DNA of 64,000 nt from JAICJC01 sp963757605. Its GTDB lineage: Bacteria; Actinomycetota; Thermoleophilia; Gaiellales; JAICJC01. The stretch covers positions 682,001 through 746,000 of the forward strand of contig CAVWSF010000005.1 in assembly GCA_963757605.1 (NCBI GenBank). The letters are read 5' to 3'. Under the pieces are notes generated by a model. The model ran no database searches and had not been told where the DNA came from. It worked only from the letters and a program-made list of their open reading frames with translations. The stretch's first letter is position 1; each line of letters opens with the position of its first letter. Positions 35,416 to 44,219 of the stretch are shown here, one piece after another. A program made the translations under genes and the position numbers.

Positions 35416-35425
35416 ACAGTACTCT
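35416..35425. promoter_or_regulatory. Two overlapping divergent -10 boxes
   Basis: TACTCT (35420-35425, plus strand) stands 6 bases before the aldo/keto reductase GTG; TACTGT (35421-35416, minus strand) stands 6 bases before the Clp_N gene GTG. They share the central TA. Both transcripts would be leaderless and compete for polymerase. Confidence 0.45.
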
Positions 35426-35431
35426 CACCCC

Positions 35432-36340
35432 GTGCGCACGCGGACTCTCGGCAAGAACGGCCCCGAGATCACCGTCGTCGGCTACGGCGCCTGGCAGGCG
35501 GGCGGGGCCAATTGGGGCGACCGCGCTCCCGACCGGGACGTGATCGCGGCGATGCGAGCGGCGATCGACTCCGGCCAGACCTGGATCGACACGGCCGAGG
35601 TGTACGGCAAGGGCCGCTCCGAGGAGCTGGTGGGGCGCGCGATCGCCGGCCGCCGCGACGACGTGCTGCTCTTCACCAAGGTCGCGCCGGACGACGAGGG
35701 CTCGGGGATCCGGCCCGACGAGATCCACGGCGCGATCCGGGCGTCGCTTCGCCGGCTCGGCACCGACCGGGTCGACCTCTACCAGGTGCACTGGCACGAC
35801 GAGCGGATCCCCGTCGAGGAGACGTGGGCCGCGATGGCCCAGGTCGTCGCCGACGGGCTGGCGGTGCACATCGGCGTCTCGAACTTCGACCGCGCGTTGA
35901 TCGAGCGCTGCCGCCCGATCCACCCGGTGGCATCGGTGCAGAACGAGCTCTCGCTTCTCTGCCGGGACGACGTGGACGAGCTCCTGCCGTGGCTCGCCGC
36001 CGAGGGCATCGGCTACCTGGCGTTCTCGCCGATCGCGTCCGGCCTACTCACCGGCCGGTACGCGGCCGACGCCACGTTCCCCGAGAACGACTGGCGCCAC
36101 GACGAGCTCACCCCGGAGCGCCTGGCCGACGCCGTGCCGCGGGTGGAGCGGCTGACGGCGATCGCGGAGCGGCTCCGCATCACCACGGCGCAGCTCGCGA
36201 TCGCCTGGGTGGCCCACCAGCCGGGCGTTACTGGCGCCATCTGCGGCACCCTCTCGGCAGCGAACGCGCGCGCCAACTCGGCGGCGGGGCAGATCGAGCT
36301 CGACGCTGAGACGCTGGCGGAGATCGACGCGCTGTTCTAA
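35432..36340 (+). CDS. Aldo/keto reductase
   Basis: 302-residue NADPH-dependent TIM-barrel oxidoreductase. TWIDTAEVYGKGRSEELVGR supplies catalytic Asp and Tyr, LLFTKVAPD the Lys, and LYQVHWHDE the His; GVSNFDRALIER and AICGTLSAANARANSA shape cofactor binding. GTG start is leaderless (see 35416). It lies alone, divergent from the Clp_N gene. Substrate cannot be told from sequence; it belongs to the YajO/Tas-like broad group. Confidence 0.91.
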   Translation: MRTRTLGKNGPEITVVGYGAWQAGGANWGDRAPDRDVIAAMRAAIDSGQTWIDTAEVYGKGRSEELVGRAIAGRRDDVLLFTKVAPDDEGSGIRPDEIHGAIRASLRRLGTDRVDLYQVHWHDERIPVEETWAAMAQVVADGLAVHIGVSNFDRALIERCRPIHPVASVQNELSLLCRDDVDELLPWLAAEGIGYLAFSPIASGLLTGRYAADATFPENDWRHDELTPERLADAVPRVERLTAIAERLRITTAQLAIAWVAHQPGVTGAICGTLSAANARANSAAGQIELDAETLAEIDALF

Positions 36341-36411
36341 ACCGGTGGTGCATTTCGACCATCGCGTTCGCCCCCCGCCCGCATCGCGATGGACATGGAG
36401 CGGTCAAGGTT

Positions 36412-36536
36412 GTGCCGGTCATCGACGGCACTCCGCTCACCGACCGCGTTCACGAGTTCGAGTGTTCGACCGGCGGGTGTACGAGAGCGCGGTGGGCGAG
36501 ATCGCTGACGCGTGGCAGGCCGCAAGCGCGCGGTGA
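36412..36536 (+). pseudogene. Gene remnant with internal deletion
   Basis: A GTG-started peptide begins PVIDGTPLTDRVHEFE and the next frame ends VFDRRVYESAVGEIADAWQA then a stop. I recall small proteins starting with a similar P-x-I-D-G-x-P-L head and ending with F-D-R-x-x-Y-x-x-A-V, with about 80 residues between; here the middle is absent. The junction falls on a repeated GTTCGA, consistent with deletion by short homology. The remaining 90 bases before it show nothing. Confidence 0.4.
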
Positions 36537-36555
36537 GCCCGGTACGCCGTGCGAC

Positions 36556-36933
36556 CTACGATCGGCGCAAGTCGCCCAGCATGACCAGGGCGAGGATGAC
36601 AAGCATGATCCCCCCGACCACCACGGCGATGCCGATCCCGACGTAGATCGCCGGGAGCAGGATCCCGGCGATGGCCTGGGCCATCACGAACACCCAGATC
36701 GGCCGGCGGATCCGGACGGGGATCCGGTGGCGCACGTTCAGGTAGATGAGGGCGGCGAGGACGCCGACCAGCATCATCTCGATGCGGAAGCCGCGCACCC
36801 ATGCGAACACCGCCTCCACCAGGCCGAGCACGACCGCGATCCGCAGGCTGTTCTGGTGCAGCCACCGCGACGGCGATCGCCGTGGTTCTTGCTCGATGGT
36901 CAGTGCGTCGCTGGAGACGTTCCAGGGTGCCAT
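36556..36933 (-). CDS. Small multi-pass membrane protein
   Basis: 125 residues: soluble head of about 28 residues, then helices near LRIAVVLGLVEAVFAWV, EMMLVGVLAALIYLNV, PIWVFVMAQAIAGILLPAIY and VGIGIAVVVGGIMLVILALV. Ends in LGDLRRS. No motif recognised. TATGAT at 36945-36940 stands 6 bases before the ATG, inside the last codons of ispE, so it likely has its own promoter. Confidence 0.65.
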   Translation of the reverse strand: MAPWNVSSDALTIEQEPRRSPSRWLHQNSLRIAVVLGLVEAVFAWVRGFRIEMMLVGVLAALIYLNVRHRIPVRIRRPIWVFVMAQAIAGILLPAIYVGIGIAVVVGGIMLVILALVMLGDLRRS

Positions 36934-36940
36934 GGAGAAA

Positions 36941-37726
36941 TCATACCGGTGACGCCGTTAGCGCTCCCTTGATGCCGGCGGCCGCCTCGTGCGCCGCGTC
37001 GCGATGCTCGAAGAGGCCGAACGCCGTCGGGCCCGAGCCTGACACCTGCGCGGCGAGCGCGCCCACGCCCCGCAGCTGCTCGAGCGCACCTGCGACCTCC
37101 GGTCGAAGCCGCAGCGCGGCGGGCTCGAGGTCGTTTGCCATGAGGGCGGCGACGTCGGCTGCCCGGCGGACGGTGTGCATCCGCCGGATCAGCTCGCCCT
37201 CAACCGCGCGGAACGCCGGGTTCGGCTCCGACGCGGCGTAGACGTCGGCGGTCGAGAGGCCCTCCGCCGCCGGGACGACGACAAACGCGTGCCCGCGGGG
37301 GAAGTCGGGCAGGGCCTGCACGCGGTCGCCGCGGCCGGTGCAGAACCCGGTCTCGGCGCCGGAGAGGAAGAAGGGCACGTCGGTGCCGATCGCCCGCGCC
37401 AGCTCGTGGAGCTCGTTGGGCGAGCGCTCGCCCCGCAGCGCCCGCAGGACCGCGGCCGCGTCGGACGAGCCTCCGCCCAGGCCGGCGGCGACCGGGATCC
37501 GCTTCTCGAGGTGCACGCGCCGCGTCTCGCCCAGCGCCTGGAGCGCCGCCGTCACCAGCGTGTCCTCGGAGAACCCCTCGACGACCGTCTCGGCGGCCGG
37601 CTCGAGCTCCAGCTCGTCGTAGACGTCGATCGCCTGGACGAGCGTCGTCACCCGGTGGTAGCCGTCGGGCCGGAGCGGGCCCAGGCGCAGGCACAGGTTC
37701 ACCTTGGCCGGGGCGCGCACCCTCAT
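36941..37726 (-). CDS. ispE: 4-diphosphocytidyl-2-C-methyl-D-erythritol kinase
   Basis: Fourth enzyme of the MEP isoprenoid pathway. 261 residues, somewhat short. GHMP kinase signatures: RAPAKVNLCLRLGPLRPDGY, IPVAAGLGGGSSDAAAVLRA (ATP loop), DVPFFLSGAETGFCTGRGD, and the late SGSGPTAFGLFE. ATG 37726 overlaps the rsmA stop as ATGA. Same rsmA-ispE order as in mycobacteria. Confidence 0.94.
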   Translation of the reverse strand: MRVRAPAKVNLCLRLGPLRPDGYHRVTTLVQAIDVYDELELEPAAETVVEGFSEDTLVTAALQALGETRRVHLEKRIPVAAGLGGGSSDAAAVLRALRGERSPNELHELARAIGTDVPFFLSGAETGFCTGRGDRVQALPDFPRGHAFVVVPAAEGLSTADVYAASEPNPAFRAVEGELIRRMHTVRRAADVAALMANDLEPAALRLRPEVAGALEQLRGVGALAAQVSGSGPTAFGLFEHRDAAHEAAAGIKGALTASPV

Positions 37727-38511
37727 CGCAGGTCGCGGGCCAGGTCGGCCAGCCGCTCCGGCGTGAGCTGCTCGGCGCGCAGGCCGGCCAGGTCGGCGGG
37801 CGGCGCCGGGAGCCCCGCCAGCTGGAGCGCGTTGGCGAGCGTCTTCCGGCGGTGGGCGAACCCGGCGTGGACGACCCGCGACGTCCACTCCCACTCGTCA
37901 CCGAACGCCGCCTCCGGCCGGCGCCGGAACGCGAGCAGGGCCGAGTCGACGTTCGGCTCCGGCGCGAACACCCTGCGCGAGACCGGCCGCCGGCCGAGCC
38001 GCTCGCAGGCCAGCTGCACCAGCACCGACACGGCGCCGTAGGCCTTCGTGCCCGGCTGCGCGAAGAAGCGGTCGGCGATCTCGCGCTGCACCATCACGCA
38101 GAACCGCTCGATCGCCGGAAGCGCCCGCAGGACGACCGGGGTGGCGATGTTGTAGGGGAGGTTGGCGACGAGCACCCCGGGCGGCGGGTCGAGCTCCGCC
38201 GGGTCGAGCCGGACCGCGTCGGCCCAGACGACGCGGACGTTCGCGGCCCCGGCGAGGGTCGCCGTCAGGGCCGGCTCGAGCCGGCGGTCGACCTCGACCG
38301 CGTGGACGAGCGCCACCCGGCGCGCGAGCCATGCGGTGAGGACGCCGAGGCCGGGGCCGACCTCGAGCACCACGTCGTCGGGATCGAGCGGCAGGAGCCG
38401 CCCGGCCACCTCGAGCACGTTGTCGTCGACCAGGAAGTGCTGGCCCAGGTCGCGGTCGGGACGGATCCCGAACTCGCGCATCCGCGCCAGGGTCACCTGC
38501 GACCCGCTCAC
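37723..38511 (-). CDS. rsmA: 16S rRNA (adenine1518-N6/adenine1519-N6)-dimethyltransferase
   Basis: KsgA methyltransferase for late 30S assembly. 262 residues. DLGQHFLVDDNVLEVAGR, the SAM-binding VLEVGPGLGVLTAWLAR, then ANLPYNIATPVVLR (NLPY catalytic motif) and RVFAPEPNVDSALL. GTG 38511 overlaps the tatD stop (GTGA). Translationally linked to tatD before and ispE after. Confidence 0.95.
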   Translation of the reverse strand: MSGSQVTLARMREFGIRPDRDLGQHFLVDDNVLEVAGRLLPLDPDDVVLEVGPGLGVLTAWLARRVALVHAVEVDRRLEPALTATLAGAANVRVVWADAVRLDPAELDPPPGVLVANLPYNIATPVVLRALPAIERFCVMVQREIADRFFAQPGTKAYGAVSVLVQLACERLGRRPVSRRVFAPEPNVDSALLAFRRRPEAAFGDEWEWTSRVVHAGFAHRRKTLANALQLAGLPAPPADLAGLRAEQLTPERLADLARDLR

Positions 38512-39233
38512 AACCCGAAGACCCGGCTCGCGTTGGCGTCGATCAGCGCCTCGAGCGCCGCCGGCTCGACGCCGCGTTCCGCCGCCAGCACCGCGAGCGT
38601 CTGCATCACGTACGCGGGCTGGTTGGGGCGGCCGCGGTGCGGCGGCGGCGCCAGGTAGGGCGCGTCGGTCTCGGCCAGGATGCGGTCGTCCGGCACCCGC
38701 CGCGCCGCCTCGCGCAGATCCTCGGCCTTCGGGTAGCAGACGTTCCCGGCGAACGAGACCATGTAGCCGCGCTCGAGCGCATCGTCGAGCCGGCCCACCG
38801 AGCCGAAGCAATGCAGGACGACGGGCACACGGGCCGCCTCCAGCATGGCGAAGGTCGCGTCGTCCGCTGCCCGGGTGTGGATCACGAGCGGCAGGCCGGC
38901 CTCGTTCGCGACCTCGATCTGGGCGGCGAACGCCCGCCGCTGGGCGTCGCGCGGCGCGTAGTCGCGGTAGAAGTCGAGCCCGCACTCGCCCACCGCGACC
39001 ACCCGCGGCCGGTCGAGCAGCCCGCGCACCGCGGCCGCCGGATCGGCGACTTCGGCCGCCTCGTGCGGGTGGACGCCCACGATCGCCCACACGCCGGGGA
39101 TCCGCTGCGCGAGGTCGACCGCCTGCTCGCGCCCGATCGTCAGCACCCGGTCGACGCCGGCGTCGACCGCCGCGGCGACCACGTCCTCCGGCTCCCCGTC
39201 GCACATCTCGAGGTGCGCGTGGGTGTCGATCAC
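38508..39233 (-). CDS. tatD: TatD-family metal-dependent hydrolase
   Basis: 241 residues, TIM-barrel deoxyribonuclease or quality-control hydrolase. VIDTHAHLEM holds the first His pair, VGECGLDFYRD the Glu, LPLVIHTRAADD a His, VLHCFGSV another, and LAETDAPYL the Asp. GTG 39233 overlaps the metG stop as GTGA; metG-tatD-rsmA is the conserved order. Confidence 0.93.
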   Translation of the reverse strand: MIDTHAHLEMCDGEPEDVVAAAVDAGVDRVLTIGREQAVDLAQRIPGVWAIVGVHPHEAAEVADPAAAVRGLLDRPRVVAVGECGLDFYRDYAPRDAQRRAFAAQIEVANEAGLPLVIHTRAADDATFAMLEAARVPVVLHCFGSVGRLDDALERGYMVSFAGNVCYPKAEDLREAARRVPDDRILAETDAPYLAPPPHRGRPNQPAYVMQTLAVLAAERGVEPAALEALIDANASRVFGL

Positions 39234-40733
39234 GCGCCGGCAGGAGCCAGGCGCGGGAACAGCGGGGGAGGCTGCTCCACCGCGGTGAGCGCAGTCGTCA
39301 GCCCGAGCGCGGCCCGGTCCCACCCGGTCGCGCCGGGCTCGCCGACGGCAGCCAGGATCCGCTCCGAGGCCTCCGGGATGTAGCTGTGCAGGAGGACGCC
39401 GAGCGCCCGCACCGCGTCGGCCAGGGTGTAGAGCGCCGTGTCGAGCTTCTCGGCGTCGGCCGGGTCGTCGCTTTTCGCCAGCGCCCACGGCGCCGTGTCC
39501 TCGACGAAGCGGTTGGCCGCGCGGACGAGCGTCCAGATCTCCTCGAGCGCCCCGGTCAGGTCGAGCGCCTCGAACCGCTCCGCGACACGTTCGTGCACCG
39601 ACTCGAACGCCGTCTCGCCCGCGGGCACGCGCCCCTCGCGGTAGCGGGCGATCATCGCCGTCGTGCGCGAGACGAGGTTCCCGAGGTCGTTCGCAAGCTC
39701 GCCCTCGTAGCGGCGGTCGAGCGCGTCGCGCGTGACGCTCCCGTCCTGCCCCCACTGCACCTCGCGCAGCACGTAGAACCGCAGCGGGTCGGCGCCGAGG
39801 TCGGCGATCACCTGGAGCGGGTCGATCACGTTGCCGAGCGACTTCGACATCTTCTGGTCGCCGCTCGTGAGGTAGCCGTGCACGAAGAGCTTCCGCGGCG
39901 GCTCGTAGCCGGCGGCGATCAGCAGCGCCGGCCACAGCACGCAGTGCAGGCGCAGGATGTCCTTGCCGAGCAGGTGCGTCGACGGCCAGAACTTCGCCGC
40001 GACGTCCTCGCCCGTGCCGTACTCGAGCGCCGTGTGGTAGTTGAGCAGGGCGTCGACCCAGACGTAGATCGTCTGGTCGGGCTTCCACGGCAGCGGCACC
40101 CCCCAGCTGACCGACGCCCGGCTCACAGAGAGGTCTTTCAGGCCCGCCTCGATCTGGGAGCGAGCCTCGTTGTAGCGGGTGCGCGGCACCACGTACTCGG
40201 GGTCGCGGTCGTAGAGCTCGAGCAGCTTGCCGGTGAAGGCGGAGAGGCGGAAGAAGGTGTTCTCCTCCTCGAGCCACTCGACCGGCGTCTTGTGCAGCGG
40301 GCAGATGTTCCCGGGCTGCTCCAGGTCGCTCTCGGCGTAGAACTGCTCGCAGCCGGTGCAGTAGAGGCCGGCGTAGGTGTCCTCGTACAGGTGGCCGGCC
40401 TCGCGCAGCCGCACGAGGAACTCCTGCACCCGGGCCTCGTGCTCGGGGTCGGTGGTGCGGATGAAGTAGTCGTTTGTCGCGTTCAGCTTCGCGACCAGAT
40501 CGCGGAACCGGGCCGACACCTGATCGCAGAACTCCTTCGGCGTGAGCCCGGCCTCCTCGGCCGCCCGCGCGACCTTGGCGCCGTGCTCATCGGTGCCCGT
40601 CAGGAAGAAGACCTCCTCGCCCCGCTGGCGGTGGTGGCGAGCCAGGACGTCCGCTGCCACGGTTGTATACGCATGGCCCAGATGCGGGTCCGAAATTGAC
40701 GTAGTAGATTGGCGTAGTGACAGAGAACGGCAT
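39230..40733 (-). CDS. metG: Methionyl-tRNA synthetase (one-base frameshift near the start)
   Basis: Charges tRNA-Met. 500 residues after correction. The head reads MPFSVTTPIYYVN, then one extra T in the run at 40693-40695 shifts into DPHLGHAYTTVAAD. The HIGH-like motif is HLGH, the zinc-linked region has CTGCEQFYAESDL and CPLHKTPVEWLEEE, and the KMSKS loop is GDQKMSKSLGNVIDP. The mid-length form lacks the C-terminal tRNA-binding extension. Starting ATG 40733 fits; the uncorrected long frame begins in unrelated sequence. Confidence 0.93.
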
Positions 40734-40803
40734 GTTTTTTGTAAGGAGATGTCAGGTCGAGCAATTTCCGCGTTATCCTGGGATCCGGGCTCCATCCTAG
40801 AAG

Positions 40804-41118
40804 ATGGCGAGGGTCAGAATGAACGCAGTGAAGCAGCCGACGCGGATTCGCGGCGGGCAAACCGGAGGCGTCGTCCGCCGGGTCGACGACCTCGGCCGGA
40901 TCGTCATCCCGGTCGAGATCCGGCGCAGGTTCGGAATCGAGATCCGCGACCCGCTGGAGATCAGCGTGCGCGGGGACACGATCGTGCTCTCGAAGCCGCA
41001 CGATGCGTGCGTGTTCTGCGGCGGCAGGCGCGCGCTCCAGCCGTTCCACGACCGCATGGTGTGCGCGTCGTGCCGGACGGAGATGACCGACGACGTGGTC
41101 AGCGCCTCGCGCGCGTGA
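40804..41118 (+). CDS. AbrB/SpoVT-family regulator with Cys4 tail
   Basis: 104 residues. GVVRRVDDLGRIVIPVEIRR is the swapped-hairpin DNA-binding domain, here without phosphate-acceptor features. The tail CVFCGG and CASC, separated by about 15 residues, forms a zinc-ribbon knuckle pair reminiscent of clostridial AbrB relatives. A dimeric DNA-binding transition-state type regulator is likely. Divergent from metG. Its end overlaps the end of rsmI by 20 bases. ATG 40819 in frame is an alternative start. Confidence 0.85.
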   Translation: MARVRMNAVKQPTRIRGGQTGGVVRRVDDLGRIVIPVEIRRRFGIEIRDPLEISVRGDTIVLSKPHDACVFCGGRRALQPFHDRMVCASCRTEMTDDVVSASRA

Positions 41119-41917
41119 TCGCGGCATAGAGGCGGTTCCGAGGTAGACCGGTGAGCCGCGCCGCCAGGGAGGCGGCGCGGCGACTGCCGAGCGCCTCGGC
41201 CAGCTCCCGGAGCGCGTCGTCGGCGGGCCCAGCCCGACCGCCGCCGGCCGCGCCGGGCGCGAGCACCAGCGTCACCTCGCCCTTCGGCGCCGAGTCGTAG
41301 TGCGCCGCCAGCTCGGCCACCGTGCCGCGCCGGACCTCCTCGTGGAGCTTCGTGAGCTCGCGGCAGACCGCCGCCCGGCGGTCCGGGTCGCGCTCGGCCA
41401 GAAGGCGCAGCGTGGCCGGCAGGCGCCGCGGCGACTCGAACGCCACCACCGCCAGCTCGGCGGCGTCCAGGCGGTCGAGGAGCCAGCCGATGCCCGCCGG
41501 CGTCCGCGGCAGGAAGCCGCAGAAGGCGAACCCGTCGCCGGCCAGGCCCGATGCCGTCGCGGCGGTGGTCACGGCCGACGCGCCCGGCAGCACCTCGACG
41601 GTCACGCCGGCCTCGACGGCCGCCGCCACCAGCCGGGCGCCCGGATCGGACACCGTCGGCGTGCCGGCGTCGGACACCAGCGCGACCCGCTCACCCGCCC
41701 GCATCCGCTCCAGGAGGACGGGGATCCGGGCCGCCTCGTTGTGCTCGGTGAGCGACACCCGCGGGGCGGCGATGCCATGACGGTCGAGCAGCGTGAGCGT
41801 CCGCCGGGTGTCCTCGCACGCGATCACGGCCGCCGTGCGCAGCTCGTCGAGCACCCGCAGCGTCACGTCGCCGAGGTTGCCGATGGGGGTCGGGCAGACG
41901 ACGAGCGCGCCGCTCAC
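41099..41917 (-). CDS. rsmI: 16S rRNA (cytidine1402-2'-O)-methyltransferase
   Basis: 272 residues. Tetrapyrrole-methylase fold: LVVCPTPIGNLGDVTLRVLD, ACEDTRRTLTLLDRHGI, VALVSDAGTPTVSDPGARLV, PGASAVTTAATASGL. SAM-dependent 2'-O methylation of C1402, fine-tuning decoding. GTG 41917 overlaps the ROK kinase stop as GTGA, so the two are coupled. Tail-to-tail with the abrB-like gene. Confidence 0.94.
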   Translation of the reverse strand: MSGALVVCPTPIGNLGDVTLRVLDELRTAAVIACEDTRRTLTLLDRHGIAAPRVSLTEHNEAARIPVLLERMRAGERVALVSDAGTPTVSDPGARLVAAAVEAGVTVEVLPGASAVTTAATASGLAGDGFAFCGFLPRTPAGIGWLLDRLDAAELAVVAFESPRRLPATLRLLAERDPDRRAAVCRELTKLHEEVRRGTVAELAAHYDSAPKGEVTLVLAPGAAGGGRAGPADDALRELAEALGSRRAASLAARLTGLPRNRLYAAITRARR

Positions 41918-42846
41918 AGGACGAGCGCCGCGGCGCCCAGCACGCCCGCGTCGTTCCCGAGCTCGGCGGCCACCACCTCGACCTCGCGCCACGGCGGCCG
42001 CAGCGCACGCCGGCCGGCCTCCTCGCGGGCCACGCCGAGCAGGATCTCGCCGGCCGCCATGATCCCGCCGCCGACCACGACCACGTCCGGGTTGAAGATG
42101 TTCACGTAGTTCGCGATCCCGACGCCCAGGTGGCGGCCGACGATCGCGAGCGCATCGACGCAGTCGGCGTCGCCTGCGAGTGCGCCATCGATGACGACCC
42201 GTACCTCTGCGGCTCCGCCCTGCCCGACCGCCTCGGCGAGCGTGCCGCCCGGCCGCTCGGCCGCGATCTGCTCGGCCGCCAGCCGAACGCCGGCCGCGGA
42301 CGCCAGGCTCTCGAGGCAGCCGTGGTTGGGGCAGTGGCCCTGGCAGGGAGGCCCGTTCTCGTCGATCACGATGTGCCCGAGCTCGCCGCCGTAGCCTGTG
42401 GCGCCGTGGTGAACGCGCCCGTGAAGCACGATCCCGCCGCCGACGCCGGTGCCGAGCGTCAGCATGATCACGTTGGCCCGGCCCCGGCCGGCGCCGATGC
42501 GGGCCTCGGCCAGACAGGCCACGTTCGCGTCGTTGTCGACCTTCACCGGGAGAGCGAGCCGTTCCGTCATCCTGACGACGAACGGCACGTTCGTCAGCGG
42601 CACGTTGATCGAGTCGGCGACGACGCCGCGGCGCTGGTCGATCTGCGACGGGAGCCCGAAGCCAACGGCCGAGATGGGCTTGTCGCCGGCCACCCGGCGC
42701 ACGAGCTGCTCGATCTCCTCCAGCAGCCGGTCCTCGTCGGAGACCTCCGTGGGCGCGGAGTCGCGGGCCAGGAGCTCGAGCTCCGGCGAGACCAGCGCCG
42801 CCTTCACGGACGTGCCGCCCAGGTCGACGCCCACGACGGGCCCCAA
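41914..42846 (-). CDS. ROK-family sugar kinase (glucokinase-like)
   Basis: 310 residues. VGVDLGGTSVKAALV is the ATP phosphate loop, GVGGGIVLHGRVHHGATGYG and GELGHIVIDENGPPCQGHCP followed by NHGCLES show the ROK zinc-binding His/Cys set and substrate Glu. Probably phosphorylates glucose or N-acetylglucosamine. A TGA closes the frame just upstream, so TTG 42846 is the longest start; GTG 42834 is possible. Divergent from the LCP gene, with which it shares the control region. Confidence 0.9.
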   Translation of the reverse strand: MGPVVGVDLGGTSVKAALVSPELELLARDSAPTEVSDEDRLLEEIEQLVRRVAGDKPISAVGFGLPSQIDQRRGVVADSINVPLTNVPFVVRMTERLALPVKVDNDANVACLAEARIGAGRGRANVIMLTLGTGVGGGIVLHGRVHHGATGYGGELGHIVIDENGPPCQGHCPNHGCLESLASAAGVRLAAEQIAAERPGGTLAEAVGQGGAAEVRVVIDGALAGDADCVDALAIVGRHLGVGIANYVNIFNPDVVVVGGGIMAAGEILLGVAREEAGRRALRPPWREVEVVAAELGNDAGVLGAAALVL

Positions 42847-42868
42847 GGAGGGAATTCATCATCGTGGG

Positions 42869-42875
42869 TACCATA
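42869..42875. promoter_or_regulatory. Overlapping divergent -10 boxes in a GGTACC core
   Basis: TACCAT (42869-42874) precedes the LCP gene ATG by 11 bases, with GGCGAG as a weak ribosome site. Its complement gives TATGGT (42875-42870) for the ROK gene. The two boxes share five bases, so expression of the pair is probably opposed. Confidence 0.4.
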
Positions 42876-42885
42876 AAACGGCGAG

Positions 42886-44112
42886 ATGGCGCCCGAGTCG
42901 AAGCCCCGAAAGCCGTACAGGACGTATCGCGGGGGCCGGGCCGGAGGGATCGACGACGCAGACGCCGCGCGCTTCGACTTCACCGGACGGTCTCGAGCTG
43001 CGGCCGCGCCCGCCCGGGCGCCGACGCCCGAGGGCCTGCCCGCGCCCGACATGCGCCCCAGCCGCGAGCCGCTGCCAGGCCGGCGGGTGGCCGAGCCGCC
43101 GCCGCCCGGCGGGCCTGCCGGTCCGCGGCGGAGATTCTTCCGGCGCCGCTGGCGGCGGATCCTGGCGATCGGGATCCCCGTCCTCTTCCTGCTCTTCGCC
43201 TTCTGGCTCTACCTCGGCTACCGGGCCTTCTCCGACGAGGTGGCGAAGGCCAACAAGCGCGTCGACAAGCGGACGCGGGCGGCGCTCACCCCCACCGGGA
43301 ACATCCTGCGAAACCCCCAGATCAGCCTCGTCATGGGATCCGACAGCCGCGGGCAGAGCGCCACGGCCGGGGCGCGGGCGGACTCGATCCTGCTCGTCCG
43401 CACCGACCCGAGCCACCACCTGGTCTCGATGCTCTCCATCCCGCGCGACCTGTACGTGCCGATCCCCGGCCACGGCACGAACAAGATCAACGCCGCGTTC
43501 GCGTTCGGCGGCCCGCCGCTTCTGATCCGCACCGTGAACCGGCTCACCTCGCTCAGGGTGAACCACGTCGTCCTGGTCGACTTCACGGGGTTCAGGGAGT
43601 TGATCGACGACCTCGGCGGGATCACCATCGTGAACCCGACCAAGATCGTCTCGTCCGAGGACTTCGACGGCCACGGCTGGCAGTTCGGCAAGGGCCCGAT
43701 CCACCTGGACGGCCGCCGGGCCCTGGCCTACGCCCGCATCCGCCACACGACCAACGCGGCCGACACCGACATCTCGCGCACCGAGCGCCAGCAGCGGGTG
43801 CTGCAGGCGCTCATGCACGAGCTCATCAAGCCGTCGAGCCTCCTGCACCTGCCGTCCGTCGGCCGCTCGGTTGTGAAGCCGCTCGCCACCGACCTCTCGG
43901 CGAACGAGCTGCTCGGAATGGGCTGGATCAAGTTCCGCTCCGGGCGCACGCTCGAGTGCCACCTCGGCGGGACCCCCCTCGTGCTCGGCGGCCAGGACGT
44001 GCTCCAGTCGAGCGAGCAGAACGCGGCCGTCGTGCAGATGTTCCTGGGCAACTCGGCGCCGCTCCCCTCCCCCAAGGGCCAGATCTACGCACCGGGCTGC
44101 ACGGTGAAGTAG
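42886..44112 (+). CDS. LytR-CpsA-Psr (LCP) cell-wall glycopolymer ligase
   Basis: 408 residues. A basic, Pro-rich cytoplasmic head of about 85 residues precedes one membrane helix (LAIGIPVLFLLFAFWLYLGY). The extracellular LCP domain shows VMGSDSRGQSATAGARADSI, VSMLSIPRDLYVPIPGHGTN, HVVLVDFTGFRELIDDLGGI and ALAYARIRHT, including the Arg/Asp pyrophosphate-binding residues. Transfers undecaprenyl-linked polymers to peptidoglycan. C-terminal tail ends in a Cys. It stands in the envelope-gene belt from 42.9 to 61 kb. Confidence 0.9.
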   Translation: MAPESKPRKPYRTYRGGRAGGIDDADAARFDFTGRSRAAAAPARAPTPEGLPAPDMRPSREPLPGRRVAEPPPPGGPAGPRRRFFRRRWRRILAIGIPVLFLLFAFWLYLGYRAFSDEVAKANKRVDKRTRAALTPTGNILRNPQISLVMGSDSRGQSATAGARADSILLVRTDPSHHLVSMLSIPRDLYVPIPGHGTNKINAAFAFGGPPLLIRTVNRLTSLRVNHVVLVDFTGFRELIDDLGGITIVNPTKIVSSEDFDGHGWQFGKGPIHLDGRRALAYARIRHTTNAADTDISRTERQQRVLQALMHELIKPSSLLHLPSVGRSVVKPLATDLSANELLGMGWIKFRSGRTLECHLGGTPLVLGGQDVLQSSEQNAAVVQMFLGNSAPLPSPKGQIYAPGCTVK

Positions 44113-44141
44113 CGGCCAACCACCGGGCTAGACTTCGACTC

Positions 44142-44219
44142 GTGATGACCACGAGCGCCAGATCCTTTACCCCGCCCCGGCCGCAGGCTGGGGTGGCTGC
44201 GCTCGCACGGCGCTCGTAG
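44142..44219 (+). CDS. Possible leaderless leader peptide before the PheS-like gene
   Basis: TAGACT (44129-44134) is 7 bases before GTG 44142, followed in frame by ATG 44145 and a 25-residue peptide ending at TAG 44219 with one Phe in ARSFTPP. The rest of the 188-base gap is GC-rich and ends with TGGAGG as the ribosome site of the next gene. No T-box stem is long enough to fit. May be a translated leader or chance. Confidence 0.3.
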   Translation: MMTTSARSFTPPRPQAGVAALARRS

